Below are positions 60,526-64,000 of a DNA stretch of 64,000 nucleotides, one piece after another. The notes under the pieces were generated by a model. That model made no database searches. It saw only the letters and a program-made list of their open reading frames with translations, and was not told the DNA's origin. Made by a program: the position numbers and the translations under genes. Positions within the stretch are counted from its first letter, which is position 1; every line of letters begins with the position of its first letter. Source of the DNA: Amycolatopsis mongoliensis (GTDB lineage Bacteria; Actinomycetota; Actinomycetes; Mycobacteriales; Pseudonocardiaceae); the NCBI RefSeq assembly GCF_030285665.1, contig NZ_CP127295.1, forward strand, positions 3,534,001-3,598,000. Reading direction: 5' to 3'.

Positions 60526-60921
60526 TCACGATCCGGGGAAGCTAAGCACCCGGATCTCGCTGCCCCGGCGTTCGACGACGGTGCCCACCGGCCACATGGC
60601 GGCCAGCAACAGCAACTCCACCGCGGCATCGATGACCCCGTTGCGCGTCTCGACGTTGTCCTTCCAGCCGAGGGCGAGGAGTCCGGCATGGAAACGGCCG
60701 ATGTACTGCGCGGCGGTCATGTCGGTTGCGACGACCTCGGCGGTGGTCGAGGTCTGCCGACTGGTGATGCCGGCGAAGCTGCGGGCGCAGCCGCAGATGG
60801 GCGAGTCCGGGTCGTCGTGGTATTCGCCGGGAAGATCGACCAGTTCAGTACCCGGAATGCTGTTGGAGTCGTTGACCCGGTCGCCTTGGGTGCGGTGGGT
60901 GGAGACGAAGTACTTCAACAC
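60526..60921 (-). CDS. small hypothetical protein with CxC motif
   Basis: A 131-residue protein. The N-terminus KYFVSTHRTQGDRVNDSNSI and the motif ICGCARSFAGITSRQTSTTA are conserved-looking, and the C-terminus forms helices with AAVELLLLAAMWPVGTVVE. GAGGAGG precedes the GTG start. It lies 40 bp upstream of dprA in the same direction. No function is recognised. The CGCARS segment with following Thr/Ser resembles a small metal or nucleic-acid site. Confidence 0.65.
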   Translation of the reverse strand: MLKYFVSTHRTQGDRVNDSNSIPGTELVDLPGEYHDDPDSPICGCARSFAGITSRQTSTTAEVVATDMTAAQYIGRFHAGLLALGWKDNVETRNGVIDAAVELLLLAAMWPVGTVVERRGSEIRVLSFPGS

Positions 60922-61541
60922 GGATTCCTCCTCGGTGGCCGCGGCCAGGGTGGGCGGCGGACGCGGCCTTGGCCAGCGGGCCCCGCGGGGCCGGGGCAAG
61001 CCGGCCGGAGGATGGCGGTCCTGTCCCTCGTAGACGGTGGGCTTGCCCCGGACCGCGGGTCTGCTGCACTGCGCTGCAGACCCGCCCAGCCGTGGTCGCA
61101 GAGCGGGAAAGGATGATGTCGTCGAGTGCTGCGCTTCGCGCGCAAGGTGACACTCAAAGTTACTATCAAAAAATACGCCACACTTGTGGCGAATTACTCG
61201 TTTCTGGGGCACTCTGGTGTTAGAAGGTGATCCGCGGTGGTCCACAGGGAGCGACCACAGTGGACCCTTCTGGGGACCCGGGCCGCTACCAACCCCCGGC
61301 GGCATAAAGGTTCCCGGCTCGGGAGAGGGCACTGGGGAGGGCGCCTCTCCCGAGCCGAAAACTTCAGCAACCGACGACGCGCCGGCCGTTTTCGGTAGAT
61401 GGCGAGGTTTCGGGCCCGAGGAGATAGGCCTGGACTGGGCGTCGGTTTTCGCGCGTGCGTTGACGAGCCGCTGCCCTCGCGCTGTAACACGCTCATCTTC
61501 TGGGCAGCCGCGACGCGCCAGAGCGACAGGAGTTCCTTTTC
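60922..61541. repeat. intergenic region with three hairpins
   Basis: No gene. Hairpins: 12-bp arms at 60991-61002 and 61040-61051; 10-bp arms at 61055-61064 and 61076-61085; 13-bp perfect arms GGCTCGGGAGAGG (61316-61328) with the complement at 61344-61356. The stretch 61140-61200 is AT-richer and may hold divergent promoters. Confidence 0.5.
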
Positions 61542-62067
61542 ATGACAACGAGTCTTCTGTGTGCGAAGCGGATCGCGGCGTAACTGCTGACGTTCGGTGT
61601 CCTCGCAAGCGCAACGATGGCAGCGGTGGTACCGGCCAACGCAGCTGAAGCATCGTCAGCCGCCGACGTGGTGTCCGACCAACCGGACGTCGGTACACCG
61701 GGCGAGGGCGACGCCAACGCGGGCACGCCGGCGGTCGCGCCCGACGGATCCGTCATCTGGTCCACGCCCACGTCGCCGCACGCGAGGCCGAGGTCGGCCG
61801 CGACGGCGCAGGGGTTGGATAGCGGTCACCGCGACCGCCGACGGCGCGCGCATCCGATCCCGGCCCGTTGACGGTCCGGTGTTAGGCACGATCGGCTACG
61901 GCGCCGGGTTCTGGGTATCGTGCACGCGCGGAGCCTCCGACGGGCACGCCTGGGGTTGGTCCTACCGCGCCGGCACCTACGGCTGGGTCCGCGGGGACCT
62001 GTGGGAGGTCGAGCAGCACACCGGACCCGGCGGTGGTGAGACGCCAGCGGTTCCGCGGTGCCCATAG
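61542..62067 (+). pseudogene. secreted SH3-like protein gene with nonsense and frameshift
   Basis: From ATG 61542 (AGGAG upstream) the frame reads MTTSLLCAKRIAA and then a TAA stop, but continues as LLTFGVLASATMAAVVPANA, a perfect signal peptide completing the export signal. After a Pro/Thr linker a frameshift near 61810 is needed to reach WIAVTATADGARIRSRPVDG and YGWVRGDLW, a bacterial SH3-type domain found in secreted proteins. Two lesions in a short gene mark it as a pseudogene, unless the sequence has errors. The intact product would be a secreted wall-binding protein of about 170 residues. Confidence 0.7.
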
Positions 62068-62167
62068 CGTCGCGGCGGCACCCGCGGGTGCCGTGTGTGG
62101 GCGGGTCGTTCCGGCCGATGTATCTCGTCGGCTGGGCCGATGTCCTGGTGGCTGCGGAGCTGTCGCG

Positions 62168-62677
62168 CTAGTGGCTGGCGGGTGGGGTGCCGTCTCGCCA
62201 CACGCACGGTGTGCTGGCGCCGATGTTGAGTCGGCCTGCAGAAGATGCTTCGAGGCTCATCAGATAGTCGTCTCGGGATGCGTTGAGGAAGAGGTCGTGG
62301 GGGCGCTTGTCGGCCTCCACGTGCCAGCCGTTGGTCGTGAACCAGGTTTTCAGTTTGTCGAAGTAGCCTGCGTTGGCTGCTTTGTCGACGCCGTCGACCC
62401 AGTAGTTGACGCTCGTCAGGACCTTGCCGGTCGGCCTGTCGCTAGAGTCGTTGCACTGGAGTGGTTGGGGCCCTTGGTCGGTCAAGTGGAAGCCGCTAGC
62501 GAACACGGCGTTGGCTGCGTCCTTGACCATCTTGTCCGCGTTGGCTTGAACCTCGGAGAGTGACGCGGTCTTTTCCATTTCTCCCTGCTCTCCGCATGCC
62601 GACACGGTGAACAGCAGCGCCGCCGCTGAGACGGTCGCGAGGGCACGCGTGGTAGTTGTTCGAATCCTGCGGCTCAC
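62168..62677 (-). CDS. secreted lipoprotein
   Basis: A 169-residue protein with a signal peptide and lipobox (LLFTVSAC, Cys28 or so) and a mature domain with LSEVQANADKMVKDAANAVF, GWHVEADKRP and two cysteines. The GTG at 62677 is preceded by GGAGG and overlaps the stop of the hydrolase gene (GTGA), so both are co-translated. Lipoproteins of this size accompany DUF1023-type hydrolase genes in Pseudonocardiaceae. Function unknown. Confidence 0.8.
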   Translation of the reverse strand: MSRRIRTTTTRALATVSAAALLFTVSACGEQGEMEKTASLSEVQANADKMVKDAANAVFASGFHLTDQGPQPLQCNDSSDRPTGKVLTSVNYWVDGVDKAANAGYFDKLKTWFTTNGWHVEADKRPHDLFLNASRDDYLMSLEASSAGRLNIGASTPCVWRDGTPPASH

Positions 62678-64000
62678 GGCCTGCCTCCGGCGATGACGTT
62701 TCCCATTGACCTGAGCGAATCCGACCGGGGAAGCCAGTAGTCGCCGTGCGAGCTCAGCGGGTTGGTCGAGTTTGACTGGAATGTTTGTCCGCCGAACCAC
62801 GCCGTCGTCGGATCAGGCCCGAGCGGGTCGATTTTGTCCGCTGCCGGGTTGTCGAAATTGGTCAATGCCGGGATGGGATCGGTGGGTGCCTTGGTGGAGT
62901 AGATGTGCTGGCCGACTTGGTCGGCCGGGACGCCGTCGAGATGGAGATCGCCTGCGTGCTGGACACCGACACCGGGGCTGGCGACCATGACCATGTTGTC
63001 GGCAGGAAGTCCGAGATCTCGGGCGGTCTGTCCGACGACGGTGGTGCCGTAGCTGTGACCGATGATCGTCGTGTTCACCTCGCCTGGCTGGTGGGTTGCG
63101 CCCAGGCCGTCCTGAAAGCGTCGAAGAGAGGATTCGGCGTGGTCGGCGTAGCTGGTGCTGGCGGCGTCAACGAGGGTTTGCGGGGCGTCGTAGCCGGCCC
63201 AGGTGATGACCGAGGTTGACGGCGATCCTGATCGCTGGGCTGCCTGGACCATGGCGTCGGATCGGTTGATGTCGGTGGCCATGCCGTCGTTGATTCCCGC
63301 GGTGGTGCCGGGGACGTAAGTGGCGACGTTGGCGGCGGTGTCGGGATTGCCGATGGCGATGATGGCTTGCCCGGATTTCTGGGGGTTGATGCCGAGCAGG
63401 TAGGCGTGAGGTTGCCCGGGCAGGGGGTTGGCGAGGCGGTCGTTGATCTGGTCCATCCCGGTCAGTTTGCCGTTGAGGCTGTCGCGTTGCCGCTCGAGGT
63501 CGAAGTACTCGGTCTGCTCGGTGGGGTCGCTTTGGTTCAGGTTGTCCATCCGGTGCTGCAGGTCGTCGCGTTGGTGTTTGAGATCGTCGTACTGCTGGGT
63601 GAACACGGTCCGGTTGGCTTTGTCCCGGACGTCGGCGGGGATGCCGTCCATGGCGCCGAGCGCGCCGGGCCGGTCGTGCAGCAGGATCGCCTGGCCGGCG
63701 GGGGACAGGGAGTTCCACCAGGCTGCTGTCTGGGACGGTGTTGCGTTGGGTGGGGGTTCGGGCAACGTGAGGCCGGGGTCGCGGGCACCGTCGGCGGCCG
63801 CGGCGGTGACGGTGGTCTCGTCGCCGGTGCCGAAGTCGCCTTCTTGGGCGCGTTTGAGGACGGAGGCGAGGTCGGCGTCGATGTCGTCGGCGGTGCGCAA
63901 GGCCTGGGTGATCGAGTCGGCGATCTGAGTGCGGATCCGGGCGCGGTCCTCGGGATGGATGTCCGGCGGGGCTTGGCCGGCGGGAAAGGTATCGGTGACG
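62674..64000 (-). CDS. DUF1023-type alpha/beta hydrolase, 5' end outside the window
   Basis: The C-terminal 442 residues of a larger protein. The alpha/beta-hydrolase nucleophile elbow is TTIIGHSYGTTVVG, with NMVMVASPGVGV following and SSHGDYW as the likely catalytic His region, as in DUF1023 proteins. The N-terminal part has WWNSLSPAGQAILLHDRPGA and a long coiled-coil segment (LKHQRDDLQHRMDNLNQSDP). The frame is still open at 64000, so the start is not seen; a TTG at 63900 is internal. Such proteins are surface-associated in actinobacteria and often paired with a lipoprotein. Confidence 0.85.
   Translation of the reverse strand, partial: VTDTFPAGQAPPDIHPEDRARIRTQIADSITQALRTADDIDADLASVLKRAQEGDFGTGDETTVTAAAADGARDPGLTLPEPPPNATPSQTAAWWNSLSPAGQAILLHDRPGALGAMDGIPADVRDKANRTVFTQQYDDLKHQRDDLQHRMDNLNQSDPTEQTEYFDLERQRDSLNGKLTGMDQINDRLANPLPGQPHAYLLGINPQKSGQAIIAIGNPDTAANVATYVPGTTAGINDGMATDINRSDAMVQAAQRSGSPSTSVITWAGYDAPQTLVDAASTSYADHAESSLRRFQDGLGATHQPGEVNTTIIGHSYGTTVVGQTARDLGLPADNMVMVASPGVGVQHAGDLHLDGVPADQVGQHIYSTKAPTDPIPALTNFDNPAADKIDPLGPDPTTAWFGGQTFQSNSTNPLSSHGDYWLPRSDSLRSMGNVIAGGRP

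Noticed and set aside
1..64000. CRISPR array
   Set aside because: No regularly spaced direct repeats of 25-40 bp were seen anywhere in the window; the repeats found are inverted.

Overview
The window comes from a very GC-rich actinomycete. The codon use, frequent GTG starts, Lsr2, LuxR-type regulators, a MAB_1171c-like membrane protein and DUF1023-type hydrolase all point to Actinobacteria, and the overall style suggests a Pseudonocardiaceae member such as an Amycolatopsis relative. The genus is inference. Most of the window reads as one large conjugative element, either an integrative element or an integrated plasmid. Evidence for this is a PrimPol-like replication protein, an excisionase-like protein, a complete set of type IV secretion genes, a coupling protein, a MobF relaxase, SSB, ParA-like and ParB-like proteins and many small accessory genes. 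No integrase, tRNA gene or attachment site was recognised, so the element borders are not defined.

Layout. At 0.35-1.54 kb there is a decayed IS630-family insertion sequence. At 1.6-3.3 kb lie a small excisionase-like gene and, convergent to it, a PrimPol-like replication gene. At 3.4-10.2 kb a leftward gene train encodes a secreted S53 peptidase, an L,D-transpeptidase, a secreted protein, a MetE/UroD-like enzyme, a cupin, a TetR-like mini-protein and a ketosynthase-III-like enzyme whose active site looks like Ser/His/Asp. At 11.0-17.2 kb there are a STAND/LuxR regulator, a P450, an ImmA/IrrE-like metallopeptidase, a membrane protein and an XRE-like regulator.

At 17.4-28.2 kb a rightward, tightly overlapping operon carries the conjugation machinery: ParA-like, VirB2-like, VirB8-like, VirB6/TrbL-like, SCO6880/PrgI-like, VirB4, VirB1/NlpC-P60, coupling protein and DUF4913. 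It runs without a break into a VUT-family transporter and a DpdA-like transglycosylase. The DpdA frame is open straight into an lsr2 gene. The VUT-DpdA pair is a candidate 7-deazaguanine DNA modification cassette and is the most exciting content here.

At 29.5-33.0 kb there are a perfect inverted repeat, a duplicated fragment of the relaxase 3' end, two small secreted proteins and a two-component system. At 33.2-38.4 kb lies the 1704-residue MobF relaxase/helicase. From 38.7 to 60.9 kb, almost all genes point left and encode accessory plasmid functions. These include SSB, several DUF4192 proteins and fragments, an amidoligase with a class II glutamine amidotransferase (a second unusual enzymatic pair), ParB, a ComM-like protein that has lost its Walker motifs, DprA and a LuxR mini-regulator. 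Two rightward, lower-GC cargo genes interrupt this array (52.9-54.0 kb, unknown; 57.3-58.2 kb, HNH). Each sits directly behind a -10-like box, as expected for leaderless transcripts. Many intergenic gaps hold perfect GC-rich hairpins, and 40.56-40.75 kb holds a nested palindrome that is a candidate replication or transfer origin.

At 61.5-64.0 kb there are a broken secreted SH3-like gene, a lipoprotein and a DUF1023-type alpha/beta hydrolase that runs off the right edge. These may already be chromosomal flank.
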